Below, piece by piece: positions 36,592-45,584 of a stretch of DNA of 64,000 nt. A program made the position numbers and the translations under genes. Where the stretch lies: contig CAVTYQ010000002.1 of the NCBI GenBank assembly GCA_963739005.1, positions 992,001 to 1,056,000 of the forward strand, in the 5' to 3' direction. The notes under the pieces were generated by a model, which had not been told where the DNA came from, searched no databases, and worked only from the letters and a program-made list of their open reading frames with translations. The stretch's first letter is position 1, and every line of letters begins with the position of its first letter. Source of the stretch: DASWJZ01 sp963739005. Lineage in GTDB: Bacteria > Pseudomonadota > Alphaproteobacteria > Rhizobiales > Afifellaceae.

Positions 36592-37563
36592 ATGGCGAAC
36601 GCCGCGGCGGGGACTTTCGACGCAACGCTCCGGCGAGGTCGATCGGCCTCGCCGGCGGCGGGCGGCCGACTTGCTCGAGCCCTGAAGCGAAACGGGCCGG
36701 GGTATCTGTTCCTGTTGCCCTGGCTTGTCGGCTTCTTCGGCTTGACGCTGATCCCGACGGCCGCCTCCCTCTATCTTTCTTTCACCGACTACGATCTCCT
36801 GACGCCGCCACGTTGGGCGGGGCTTTTCAACTACACCTACGCCTTTCTGCACGACGACCGCTTCCGCTCGGCGCTGAGCGTCACGTTCCACTACGTTCTC
36901 TGGTCGGTGCCACTGAAGCTTTCGGTCGCCCTCGCGCTCGCCATGGTGCTTGACCGCAGCGTGCGCGGCGTCGGCTTCTATCGCGCCGTGTTCTACCTGC
37001 CCTCGCTGCTCGGCTCGTCGGTCGCCATCGCGGTCCTCTGGCTGCAGGTCTTCGGCGACAGGGGCCTCGTCAATCAGGTTCTCGCGCTCTTTGGCGTGCA
37101 CGGCGTCGCCTGGATCAACCACCCCGACTATGCGCTGTGGACCCTGATCGCGCTTGCCGCCTGGCAGTTCGGTTCGCCAATGATCATCTTCCTTGCGGGC
37201 CTGAGGCAGATACCGCAGGACCTCTACGAAGCCGCGTCGATGGACGGCGCCGGCCCCTTGCGTCAGTTCTTCAGGATCACGCTTCCGCTCCTGGCGCCGG
37301 TCGTGTTCTTCAACCTGATCCTGCAGATGATCGACGCCTTCAAGGCCTTCACCCCGGCCTTCATCATCTCCGGCGGCACCGGCGCCCCGATCAACTCGAC
37401 GCTGTTCTATTCGCTCTATCTCTACATCGAGGCGTTCGCCAATTTTCGCATGGGCTACGCGGCGGCGCTCGCCTGGATCCTGCTCGTCATCATCGCGATC
37501 TTCACGGCGATCGCCTTCCTGACCTCGCGCTACTGGGTCTACTACGAGGACGAGGGCCGGTGA
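36592..37563 (+). CDS. Carbohydrate ABC transporter permease (MalF type)
   Basis: A 323-residue inner-membrane permease with six main helices after a cytoplasmic tail of about 35 residues. The coupling loop is DLYEAASMDGAGPLRQFFRI before TLPLLAPVVFFNLI. It begins 6 bp after the binding-protein stop, and the second permease starts 1 bp after its own stop. Confidence 0.9.
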   Translation: MANAAAGTFDATLRRGRSASPAAGGRLARALKRNGPGYLFLLPWLVGFFGLTLIPTAASLYLSFTDYDLLTPPRWAGLFNYTYAFLHDDRFRSALSVTFHYVLWSVPLKLSVALALAMVLDRSVRGVGFYRAVFYLPSLLGSSVAIAVLWLQVFGDRGLVNQVLALFGVHGVAWINHPDYALWTLIALAAWQFGSPMIIFLAGLRQIPQDLYEAASMDGAGPLRQFFRITLPLLAPVVFFNLILQMIDAFKAFTPAFIISGGTGAPINSTLFYSLYLYIEAFANFRMGYAAALAWILLVIIAIFTAIAFLTSRYWVYYEDEGR

Positions 37564-37564
37564 G

Positions 37565-38431
37565 ATGAGTGCCGCGGCCGACCGCGAAGCGGTTCTCGAG
37601 CATCGGCCGAGCCGGCAGATCCTTCGGCATGCGCTGCTGCTCATGGCGGCGCTGGTGATGAGCTATCCGCTGCTCTGGTTGATCGCCAGCGCATTCAAGC
37701 CCGAGGACCAGATCTTCAACAATCTGAATCTGTTGCCGACGCGATGGGTGTTCGACAATTTCGCCGAAGGCTGGACGGCGCTTCGCGTCAGCTTCACCCA
37801 GTTCTACGCGAACTCGTTCCTGGTCGCCGGCTTCGCCGTCGTTGGCAACCTCATGGCTTGCTCGTTGACCGCGTTCGCCTTCGCGCGGCTCACGTTTCGC
37901 TTCAAAAGGCTCTGGTTCGCGCTGATGATGGGCACGCTGATGCTGCCCTATCACGTCACCCTGGTGCCGCAGTACATCCTGTTCCTGAAACTTGGCTGGG
38001 TGAACACCTTCCTGCCGCTGATCGTGCCGCGCTTCCTCGCCGTCGACGCTTTCTTCGTCTTCCTGATGGTGCAATTCTTTCGCGGCATCCCGCGCGAGAT
38101 CGACGAGGCGGCGATCATGGACGGCTGCGGTCCGTGGCGCATCTATTGGCGCATCATGCTGCCGCTTTCGACCCCGGTGCTCGCGACCGCGGCGATCTTC
38201 TCGTTCATTTTCACCTGGGACGATTTCCTCGGCCCGCTCATCTATCTCAGCGACATGCGCGACTACACCGTGCCGATGGCGCTCAGGACGTTCGTCGACG
38301 CCACCGGCGTATCGCGCTTCGGCCAGCTCTTTGCGATGTCCAGCCTTTCGCTGGTGCCGGTCTTCGTCGTCTTCCTCGCATTCCAGCGCTTGATCATCCG
38401 AGGCGTCGCCCTCGGCGCGCTCAAGCGCTGA
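37565..38431 (+). CDS. Carbohydrate ABC transporter permease (MalG type)
   Basis: A 288-residue inner-membrane permease, partner of the preceding gene. The coupling loop reads EIDEAAIMDGCGPWRIYWRI before MLPLSTPVLATAAIFSF. It ends RGVALGALKR as usual for MalG-like subunits. It is followed after 26 bp by two oxidoreductase genes. Confidence 0.9.
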   Translation: MSAAADREAVLEHRPSRQILRHALLLMAALVMSYPLLWLIASAFKPEDQIFNNLNLLPTRWVFDNFAEGWTALRVSFTQFYANSFLVAGFAVVGNLMACSLTAFAFARLTFRFKRLWFALMMGTLMLPYHVTLVPQYILFLKLGWVNTFLPLIVPRFLAVDAFFVFLMVQFFRGIPREIDEAAIMDGCGPWRIYWRIMLPLSTPVLATAAIFSFIFTWDDFLGPLIYLSDMRDYTVPMALRTFVDATGVSRFGQLFAMSSLSLVPVFVVFLAFQRLIIRGVALGALKR

Positions 38432-38457
38432 TATTCCCCCATCGACCAGAGGCTTGC

Positions 38458-39501
38458 ATGGCAGCGTCACCGGGTTTCGCCTTCGCCGCGATCGGCTTGA
38501 ACCACGGGCACATCTACGGGCAGACGCGCGTCATGCTCGATGCGGGATGCCGGCTGAAGTCCTTCTTCGCGCCGGAGGACGATCTCGCGGCGGCCTATTC
38601 TGCCGCTTTTCCCGACGCGAAGCGCGTCGCCGACGAGCGCGCGATCCTCGACGACCCGGAGATCAGGCTTGTCGTCGGTGCGGGCATCCTGGCCGACCGC
38701 GCCCCGATGGCGGTTCGCGCCATGCGGCACGGCAAGGACGTGATGCTCGACAAGCCGGGCGCGACGACACTTGAACAACTCGCCGAACTTCGCCGCGCGC
38801 AGGCGGAGACCGGACGCATCCTTTCGATCCTCTACTCGGAACACTATACGCAGCCCGCGACCGTCGCCGCCGGCGCGCTGGTGAAGGCCGGGGCGGTTGG
38901 GCGCGTGCTTCAGACGATCGGCTTGGGACCGCACAAGATCGGCAACTACCGCCGTCCCGACTGGTTCTTCTCCCGCGAGCGTACCGGCGGCATCCTGTGC
39001 GACATCGGCTCGCACCAGGTTGAGCAGTTCCTGTTCTTCACCGGGGCCAAAGAGGCGAGCGTCGCCGCCAGCCAGATCGCCAATTTCGATCATCCCGAGA
39101 AGTCGGAATTCGAGGATTTCGGCCAGATCCTGCTTGTCGCCAGCGACGCGACCGGCTTCATCCGGGTGGACTGGTTCACGCAGGACGGGCTGCCGGTCTG
39201 GGGTGACGGCCGCCTCTTCATCCTCGGCACCGAGGGCACCATCGAGCTTAGGAAATACATCGACATCGAAGGACGGCCGGGCGGCGACCATCTCTTCCTC
39301 GTTGACCGGAAAGGCGTCCGCCACATCGATTGCGGGGCGACGAAGATCACTTATGGCGAAGAGCTGCGCGACGACATCTTGAACCGTACCGAGACCGCGA
39401 TGCCGCAGAGCCACTGCTTCTATGCGACCGAGCTTGCGCTGAAGGCGCAGGCACAAGCGAAAAGGATTGGCGGGAAGCGCCCGCGGGAGCGCGCGGCATG
39501 A
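38458..39501 (+). CDS. Gfo/Idh/MocA family oxidoreductase
   Basis: A 347-residue dehydrogenase homologue. The N-terminus FAAIGLNHGHIYGQTRVML has a Rossmann loop in which GLNHGHIYG replaces the usual GxGxxG, and the EKP motif is degenerate (MLDKPGATTL). The C-terminal domain contains GGILCDIGSHQVEQFLFFTG. The altered cofactor motifs mean activity is uncertain. It overlaps the next oxidoreductase gene by 4 bp. Confidence 0.86.
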   Translation: MAASPGFAFAAIGLNHGHIYGQTRVMLDAGCRLKSFFAPEDDLAAAYSAAFPDAKRVADERAILDDPEIRLVVGAGILADRAPMAVRAMRHGKDVMLDKPGATTLEQLAELRRAQAETGRILSILYSEHYTQPATVAAGALVKAGAVGRVLQTIGLGPHKIGNYRRPDWFFSRERTGGILCDIGSHQVEQFLFFTGAKEASVAASQIANFDHPEKSEFEDFGQILLVASDATGFIRVDWFTQDGLPVWGDGRLFILGTEGTIELRKYIDIEGRPGGDHLFLVDRKGVRHIDCGATKITYGEELRDDILNRTETAMPQSHCFYATELALKAQAQAKRIGGKRPRERAA

Positions 39502-40580
39502 GCAAGCGCCTCAAGGTCGGCGTGGTCGGGCTCGGCGTCGGCGTCAGCCACGTCGAAGCCTATCGTGAGCTCGGCGCGCTTTTCGAGGTGGCGGCGCTCT
39601 GCGACCTCGATGCCGAGCGCGCGAAGAAGGCCGCGAACGAATTCGACATCCCGCAGGTTCTCACCGATTTCGACGCGCTGCTGAAGCTCGATCTCGACAT
39701 CGTCGATATCTGCACGCCCTCAGCGCTCCACTTCGCACAAACAAGGAAGGCGCTCCTCGCCGGCCGCAATGTCGTCGTCGAGAAGCCCTTCGCGAGCTCG
39801 CTTGCCGAGGCCGACGCCCTGGCTGAGCTCGAGCAGCAGTCGGGCAAGCGCGTCTCGCCCATCTTCCAGTACCGCTTCTCCAACGGGATCGCCCAACTTC
39901 TCCACCTTCGCGCCAAAGGCTTCGCCGGCAAGGCCTACGCGGCGACGGTCGAGACGCATTGGCGGCGCCTCCCCGCCTATTACGCCAATCCATGGCGGGG
40001 GCGCTGGGCGACCGAGCTCGGCGGGTGCCTGACCACGCATGCGATCCACAACCACGATATCCTGACCACCATCCTCGGCCCGGTGGCGAGCGTCTACGCC
40101 CGCACCGCGACGCGGGTGAACCCGATCGAGACGGAGGACTGCGCCGCCGCCGTCCTTGAGATGGCGGACGGATCGCTCGCCACGCTCTCCGTCACGCTCG
40201 GCGCCGAGGAGGACATGTCGCGGCTCCGCTTCTGCTTCGATGGCCTGACGGCGGAGAGCAATCACAGCCCCTACAATCCGGGAACGACGCCGTGGACGTT
40301 CACCACGGCCGATTCGGAGCGGCAGGCGGCCATCGACGCAGCGGTCGCCGAAGTGCCGCTTGGGCCGGAGCGGAACGCCGGGCAGTTCCTGAGGTTGCAC
40401 AAGGCGTTGACCGAAGGCGGAGCCCTCCCCGTCTCGATCGCCGACGCGCGTCCGGCGCTTGAGCTCCTGACCGCCGCCTATCATTCGGCGCGAACCGGCG
40501 TCGCGGTGCCGCTGCCGCTCGGCCGCGGTCATCCGCTCTACGCCGGGTGGCTGCCGCCGGCGGCGAAGGCGGTGGCCTGA
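39498..40580 (+). CDS. Gfo/Idh/MocA family oxidoreductase
   Basis: A 360-residue dehydrogenase with the standard start LKVGVVGLGVGVSHVEAYRE, EKP motif VVEKPFASSLAEAD and substrate domain GGCLTTHAIHNHDILTTILG. It pairs with the preceding, less canonical homologue. It is translationally coupled to genes on both sides, with the ATPase start overlapping its stop (TGATG). Confidence 0.9.
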   Translation: MSKRLKVGVVGLGVGVSHVEAYRELGALFEVAALCDLDAERAKKAANEFDIPQVLTDFDALLKLDLDIVDICTPSALHFAQTRKALLAGRNVVVEKPFASSLAEADALAELEQQSGKRVSPIFQYRFSNGIAQLLHLRAKGFAGKAYAATVETHWRRLPAYYANPWRGRWATELGGCLTTHAIHNHDILTTILGPVASVYARTATRVNPIETEDCAAAVLEMADGSLATLSVTLGAEEDMSRLRFCFDGLTAESNHSPYNPGTTPWTFTTADSERQAAIDAAVAEVPLGPERNAGQFLRLHKALTEGGALPVSIADARPALELLTAAYHSARTGVAVPLPLGRGHPLYAGWLPPAAKAVA

Positions 40581-41716
40581 TGGCGAGCCTCGACCTTCGC
40601 GGCGTGGTCAAGCGCTTCGGCGCCCTGACGATCATCCACGGGCTCGACCTGCACATCGACGATGGCGAGTTCGTCGTCTTCGTCGGGCCCTCCGGCTGCG
40701 GCAAGTCCACGCTGCTCAGGATGATCGCCGGCCTTGAAAGCGTCTCGGGCGGCGAAATCCATCTTGACGGGGAGCCGGTCAACGAAGTCCCGGCGGCGAA
40801 GCGCGGGCTCGCCATGGTGTTCCAGTCCTACGCGCTCTACCCGCATATGTCGGTGCGCAAGAATCTCTCCTTTGGGCTTGAGACGCTGCGGACGCCGAAG
40901 GCCGAGATCAAGCGGCGCGTCGCGCGCGCCGCCGAGACCCTTCAGATCGGCGATCTTCTCGACCGCCGGCCCGGGCAGCTCTCTGGCGGGCAGCGCCAGC
41001 GCGTCGCGATCGGCCGCGCGATCGTCCGCGAGCCGCGCATCTTTTTGTTCGACGAGCCGCTCTCAAATCTCGACGCGGAGCTCCGCGTGCAGATGCGCGT
41101 GGAGATCAAGAAGCTGCACCGGCAGCTCGGCGTGACCATGATCTTCGTCACGCACGACCAGGTCGAAGCGATGACGCTCGCCGACCGCATCGTTGCGCTC
41201 CGCTCCGGCACGATCGAGCAGGTCGGAACGCCGCTCGAGCTCTACAATCGCCCGGCCAACCTCTTCGTCGCCGGTTTCATCGGCTCGCCGCGGATGAACT
41301 TCATCGCTGGCAAGGTTTCCGAGATCGGCAGCGGCACGATGCAGATCCGCGGCGACGCGGGCGCCTCGCTGGCGCTGCCGTCGGCAGACGCCGCCATGCG
41401 GGCCGGCGACGCCGTGACGTTCGGAATCCGCCCCGAACACCTCAGACTCGTCGAGCCGGACAAGGGCAGCCTCGTCGGCGAAGTGCAGATCGCCGAGCAT
41501 CTCGGCGGCCAGACTTTTCTCTACGTGGTGCTGCCCTTCGGCGACACCCTCATCGTCGAGGTCCGGGGACAGGTCGCCGCGCGCCCCGGCGAGCGCGTCG
41601 GTATCGCCTTCGAGCCGGGCGCACATCACCTTTTCTCGGCCGCCGGCAAGGTCATCCCTCAGCAACCCGATGAAGGACTTGCCCCCTACCCCATCCGTGA
41701 AGCGCGTTCAGGCTGA
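40580..41716 (+). CDS. Sugar ABC transporter ATP-binding protein (UgpC/MalK type)
   Basis: A 378-residue ATPase. Walker A is GPSGCGKST, Q-loop VFQSYALYPHMSVRKNL, signature LSGGQRQRVAIGRAIV, Walker B IFLFDEPLSNLDAEL, then a TOBE region (FGIRPEHLRLVEPD). It is the last gene of the TetR-controlled operon and converges with the dipeptide-type transporter genes across 57 bp in which I see no terminator. Confidence 0.92.
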   Translation: MASLDLRGVVKRFGALTIIHGLDLHIDDGEFVVFVGPSGCGKSTLLRMIAGLESVSGGEIHLDGEPVNEVPAAKRGLAMVFQSYALYPHMSVRKNLSFGLETLRTPKAEIKRRVARAAETLQIGDLLDRRPGQLSGGQRQRVAIGRAIVREPRIFLFDEPLSNLDAELRVQMRVEIKKLHRQLGVTMIFVTHDQVEAMTLADRIVALRSGTIEQVGTPLELYNRPANLFVAGFIGSPRMNFIAGKVSEIGSGTMQIRGDAGASLALPSADAAMRAGDAVTFGIRPEHLRLVEPDKGSLVGEVQIAEHLGGQTFLYVVLPFGDTLIVEVRGQVAARPGERVGIAFEPGAHHLFSAAGKVIPQQPDEGLAPYPIREARSG

Positions 41717-41773
41717 CGTGATCGCGCTCGAGCAGAACCCAGAGCCCGGTGCGGAGCATCCAGGAATGGGGCG

Positions 41774-42616
41774 TCAGACCTGCGGCTGCCGCCGCGGATG
41801 GGAAGAGGGCCCAAACGCCGCTCCGGTGACTGCGAGGTCCTGCCGAAAACCTTCGCTCGCCGCGAGGAGCGCGCGCGTGTAGTCGGTCTTCACGGCGCGC
41901 GCGGCGAGCGCTTCGGCGTCGAGCGCCTCCACCTTCTCGCCGTCCTGCATCACGATCAGGCGCTCGCACATGTGGTCGACGACCGCGAGATTGTGGCTGA
42001 CCAGGATGTAGGTGAGCCGCTTCTCCGTTCTGAGCCGCGTCAGCAGATTGAGCACCTCCGCCTGCACCGACGCGTCGAGGGCGGAAGTCGGTTCGTCGAG
42101 GAGCAAGAGCTCCGGCTCAAGAATCAGCGCGCGGGCGATCGCCACGCGCTGCCTCTGGCCGCCCGAAAGCTGGTGCGGGAAGCGAAAGCGGAATTTCGGT
42201 TCGAGCCCGACATCCTCGAGCGCGCGCAAGATGCGATGCTCGCGCTCGTCGAAACGATGAATGGCGAGCGGCTCCGACAGCACGCCGTCGACCGTGTGGC
42301 GAGGATGCAGCGACGCGTAAGGATCCTGGAACACCATCTGCACCTTGCGTGCGAAGGCGCGATCACGCGGCGGCTGCAAAGATGCGCCATCAAGGACGAT
42401 GCGTCCGGCAGCGACCGGCGCGAGCCCGCAGATCGCCCTGAGCACGGTCGACTTGCCCGATCCGGACTCCCCGACGATGCCGAACGATTCACTTTCGCGC
42501 ACGGAGAAGCTCAGGTCGCGGACCGCCTCGACACGCTTCGATCCGCGCCCGAAGACAACCTGGAGGCGGTCGGCCTCGAGCTTGACCCTCGACGCCGGCA
42601 GTGGGTCAGCGCCCAT
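41774..42616 (-). CDS. Dipeptide/oligopeptide-type ABC transporter ATP-binding protein (DppF/OppF type)
   Basis: A 280-residue ATPase with Walker A GESGSGKST, Q-loop VFQDPYASLHPRHTV, signature LSGGQRQRVAIARALI and Walker B LLLLDEPTSALDASV. The ATG at 42616 overlaps the TGA of the preceding gene. It is shorter than canonical DppF (about 330) because the C-terminal oligopeptide-transporter extension with its cysteine motif is missing. Last gene of the operon. Confidence 0.9.
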   Translation of the reverse strand: MGADPLPASRVKLEADRLQVVFGRGSKRVEAVRDLSFSVRESESFGIVGESGSGKSTVLRAICGLAPVAAGRIVLDGASLQPPRDRAFARKVQMVFQDPYASLHPRHTVDGVLSEPLAIHRFDEREHRILRALEDVGLEPKFRFRFPHQLSGGQRQRVAIARALILEPELLLLDEPTSALDASVQAEVLNLLTRLRTEKRLTYILVSHNLAVVDHMCERLIVMQDGEKVEALDAEALAARAVKTDYTRALLAASEGFRQDLAVTGAAFGPSSHPRRQPQV

Positions 42617-43464
42617 CAGACGCTCCACGCGGCATCGCGTTCCAGCACCGGCAACGGCGCCTTGCCGCCGCCGATTTTCGGCAGGCAGTTGAGCAGGCCG
42701 CGGGTATAGGGATGGCGCGCTTCGTCGAGGCGACTTGCCTTCAGCTCCTCGACGATGCGTCCGGCATACATGACGAGCACGCGGTCGCAGAACGTGGCGA
42801 CGAGATTGAGGTCATGACTGATCAGGATGAGACCCATCCCGCGTTCGCGCACCAGCGCGTCCATGATGCGCAGCACCTGCAACTGGACCGTGACATCGAG
42901 CGCCGATGTCGGCTCGTCGGCGATGAGGAGGTCTGGACCCGGGATGAGCATCATCGCGATCATGATGCGCTGGCCCATTCCGCCGGAGAGCTCGTGCGGA
43001 TAGGCTCGCATCACGCGCTCCGGATCGCGGATTTGCACGGCCTCGAGCATCTCGAGAGCCCGACGCCGCGCCTCTGCGCGCGATGCGCGCTCGTGCACTT
43101 TCAACGCCTCGATCAGCTGGCGGCCGATACGCATCACCGGGTTCAGCGAGAACCTTGGGTCCTGCATCACCATGGCGATGCGTTCGCCCCTCACCCTCCG
43201 CATCTGGCGTTCCGAAAAGCCGAGGATGTCAACGCCTTCGAGCGAGATGCGCCGGGCTTCCACAAAACCCGGCGGCCGCACCAGGCGGAGGACGGCGCGT
43301 CCGGTCATTGTCTTGCCGGAGCCGGATTCGCCGACGATGCCGAGCCTTTCGCGCCCGACCGAGAAGCTGATGCCGCGCACCGCTTCGACGATACCGGAGC
43401 GTGTGCGAAAGCGGACGTGAAGGTCATCCACCTCCAGCAGGCGAGCCGCGCCTTCGCCGCTCAT
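42616..43464 (-). CDS. Dipeptide/oligopeptide-type ABC transporter ATP-binding protein (DppD/OppD type)
   Basis: A 282-residue ATPase with Walker A GESGSGKTM, Q-loop VMQDPRFSLNPVMRI, signature LSGGMGQRIMIAMML and Walker B LLIADEPTSALDVTV. The signature is GGMGQR where most homologues have GGMRQR. Overlaps the permease gene by 4 bp and the second ATPase gene by 1 bp, so all are coupled. Confidence 0.9.
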   Translation of the reverse strand: MSGEGAARLLEVDDLHVRFRTRSGIVEAVRGISFSVGRERLGIVGESGSGKTMTGRAVLRLVRPPGFVEARRISLEGVDILGFSERQMRRVRGERIAMVMQDPRFSLNPVMRIGRQLIEALKVHERASRAEARRRALEMLEAVQIRDPERVMRAYPHELSGGMGQRIMIAMMLIPGPDLLIADEPTSALDVTVQLQVLRIMDALVRERGMGLILISHDLNLVATFCDRVLVMYAGRIVEELKASRLDEARHPYTRGLLNCLPKIGGGKAPLPVLERDAAWSV

Positions 43465-44399
43465 CGCTCCGCGCTCCGCGGGTCCAGCACGTCACGGAGC
43501 CCGTCACCGAGAAGATTGAAGCCGAGGCTAACGATGAAGATCGCGAGCCCGGGCATGGTGGCGACCCACCATTGATCGAGGAGGTAGCGGCGGCCCGAGG
43601 AGATCATCGCGCCCCATTCGGCAAGCGGCGGCTGCGCGCCGAGGCCGAGAAACCCGAGACCGGCCGCGGTCAGGATGACGCCCGCCATATCGAGGGTGAT
43701 GCGGATGATCACGGACGACGTGCACATCGGCATGACATGGCCGAGGATGATGCGGATCGGGCCGGCGCCCTCCAGGCGGACCGCGGCGATATAGTCGGAG
43801 AGGCGGACCGTGAGCGTCTCCGCTCTCGCCACCCGCGCGTAGGGCGGCCACGCCGTGAGCGCGATCGCAAGGACGGCGTTTTCCACACCCGGTCCAAGCG
43901 CGGCAACGAAGGCAAGCGCCAGAATGAGGCGGGGGAAGGCGAGAAAGACGTCCGTGATGCGCATGAGCACGCGATCGGTCCACCCGCCGAAATAGCCGGC
44001 GACGGTGCCGATGATGAGCCCGAAGACCGGCGCGGTGACCGTGACGAGCGCCACGATATAGAGCGTCGTCCGCGCGCCGTAGACGATGCGGCTGTAGATG
44101 TCGCGGCCAAGCTCGTCCGTGCCGAGCAGGTGGCCCTCCCAGCCGAGCGGCATCAGCCGGTTGGCGAGCACCTGGGCGTTCGGGTTATCGGTCGCAAGAT
44201 GCGGCGCAAGAGCGGCCATCAGGATCAACGTGAGGACGATGACGAGCCCGACCATGGCGAGCGGATTGCGTGCCAATGCGCGCCAGGCGAAATAGGTCTG
44301 TATGGCCCGCGCCTGCGCGCGCGAGCGCGGCGTGTCGGTGGTGATCCACGCCCGCCAGGCATGGCGGAAAGAACGGGGCGCGTCGGATGTTGCGCTCAA
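43461..44399 (-). CDS. Dipeptide/oligopeptide-type ABC transporter permease (DppC type)
   Basis: A 312-residue inner-membrane permease. The family OppC N-terminal helix (ALARNPLAMVGLVIVLTLIL) is followed by HLLGTDELGRDIYSRIVYGA, and the coupling loop is YIAAVRLEGAGPIRIILGHV. It lies 12 bp after the DppB-type gene and overlaps the ATPase gene by 4 bp. Confidence 0.92.
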   Translation of the reverse strand: MSATSDAPRSFRHAWRAWITTDTPRSRAQARAIQTYFAWRALARNPLAMVGLVIVLTLILMAALAPHLATDNPNAQVLANRLMPLGWEGHLLGTDELGRDIYSRIVYGARTTLYIVALVTVTAPVFGLIIGTVAGYFGGWTDRVLMRITDVFLAFPRLILALAFVAALGPGVENAVLAIALTAWPPYARVARAETLTVRLSDYIAAVRLEGAGPIRIILGHVMPMCTSSVIIRITLDMAGVILTAAGLGFLGLGAQPPLAEWGAMISSGRRYLLDQWWVATMPGLAIFIVSLGFNLLGDGLRDVLDPRSAER

Positions 44400-44411
44400 G
44401 GGCCGACCGCC

Positions 44412-45512
44412 TCAACGCGCTCTCGGGTCGACCAACCCGTAGAGCATATCGGACAGGAGATTGAGGCCGATGAAGGCGAAGCCGACGACAACGGTTCCTC
44501 CAAGCACCGCGTTCAGGTCGGCGGCGAAGAGCGCATTGGTGATGTAGAGGCCGAGCCCCGGCCACGCGAACACGGTTTCGGTCAGCACCGATCCCTCAAG
44601 CAGATTGGCATAAGAGAGCGCGACCACGGTGATGAGCGGCACCAGCGCATTGCCGAGCGCGTGCACCCAGACGACGCGCGCCTCCGGCACGCCTTTGACA
44701 CGCGCGGTCGTCACGTATTCCTGACCGAGCTGCTCCAGCATGAAGCTTCGCGTCATGCGCGAGATGTAGGCAAGCGAGTAATAGCCAAGCACCGTGGCGG
44801 GCAGGAGGACATGGCGAAGCGCGTTGCCGAAGACCGCCCAGGCGCCGGAGAGCAACGAGTCGATCAGGATGGAGCCGGTCCGATGCGTCACATCGAGCTC
44901 GTAGGAAAGCTCGTAGGAGACGTCGAGGCGCCCCGGGCCGGCCGACCATCCAAGGTGTCCGTAGAAGATGAGAAGCGCGACCAGCCCGAGCCAGAACACC
45001 GGCATCGAGTAGCCGAACAGCCCGACGAGGCGGATCAACTGATCCTGCCACCGCCCCTGATTGACCGCAGCGGCGACGCCCGCCGGTACGCCGAGAACGA
45101 CGCCGAGGATGGTCGCGGTGGTCGCGAGCTCGAGCGTGGCCGGAAAGGCGCGCCTGATATCGTCGATAACCGGATGCGCGGTCAGAAGCGACGTGCCGAA
45201 ATCGCCGGTGAGGACGTCGCCGACATAGATGAAGAACTGCTCGATGATCGGCCGATCGAGGCCGAGCGTGTGCCGCATGGCTTCGACTTGCGCCTGCGTC
45301 GCGCGGTCACCGAGAACCGCAAGCACAGGATCGATCGGAATGATCCGGCCGATGAAGAAGGTGACGAAGAGCAGGCCGAAGAACGTGATGACGAGACTGA
45401 GGAGCGTTTGCGAGAAGTGGCCGACGCCCCGGGGTAGCGCCATCCCGCCACCGAGCCAGTTGCGCTGCGGGACGTGCCTTGGCGAAGCGCGGGCCGGCGC
45501 GTCGCTATCCAT
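44412..45512 (-). CDS. Dipeptide/oligopeptide-type ABC transporter permease (DppB type)
   Basis: A 366-residue inner-membrane permease. After a tail of about 30 residues come the first helix (LLSLVITFFGLLFVTFFIGR) and the DPV..LGDRAT segment of the DppB family; the coupling loop is YVTTARVKGVPEARVVWVHA. The start codon could be ATG 45512 or the inner ATG for MALPRGVG at residue 24. The hairpin at 45525-45553 lies just before the 45512 start. Confidence 0.9.
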   Translation of the reverse strand: MDSDAPARASPRHVPQRNWLGGGMALPRGVGHFSQTLLSLVITFFGLLFVTFFIGRIIPIDPVLAVLGDRATQAQVEAMRHTLGLDRPIIEQFFIYVGDVLTGDFGTSLLTAHPVIDDIRRAFPATLELATTATILGVVLGVPAGVAAAVNQGRWQDQLIRLVGLFGYSMPVFWLGLVALLIFYGHLGWSAGPGRLDVSYELSYELDVTHRTGSILIDSLLSGAWAVFGNALRHVLLPATVLGYYSLAYISRMTRSFMLEQLGQEYVTTARVKGVPEARVVWVHALGNALVPLITVVALSYANLLEGSVLTETVFAWPGLGLYITNALFAADLNAVLGGTVVVGFAFIGLNLLSDMLYGLVDPRAR

Positions 45513-45524
45513 CGTCTACCGCAG

Positions 45525-45553
45525 CGTCCCCGCCCCTCTTCGGGGCGGGGACG
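45525..45553 (-). other. Intercistronic stem-loop between binding-protein and permease genes
   Basis: A perfect 12-bp stem (arm CGTCCCCGCCCC) with loop TCTTC lies between the stop of the binding-protein gene (45585) and the permease start (45512). No T-run follows on the minus strand. It probably stabilises the binding-protein message or attenuates read-through into the membrane subunits. Confidence 0.75.
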
Positions 45554-45584
45554 GCAATTGCGGAGTTGGGTGTAAGGGGGGCGC

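Noticed and set aside
35308..37644. Very long open frame on the minus strand (778 codons) opposite the ABC transporter genes
   Set aside because: Its translation is rich in Arg, Asp and His with no family motifs, and it lies antisense to clearly recognisable binding-protein and permease genes. High GC makes such shadow frames common.
43401..45437. Open frame of 678 codons on the plus strand
   Set aside because: Antisense to the DppB/DppC-type permeases; the low-complexity charged product is a GC artefact.
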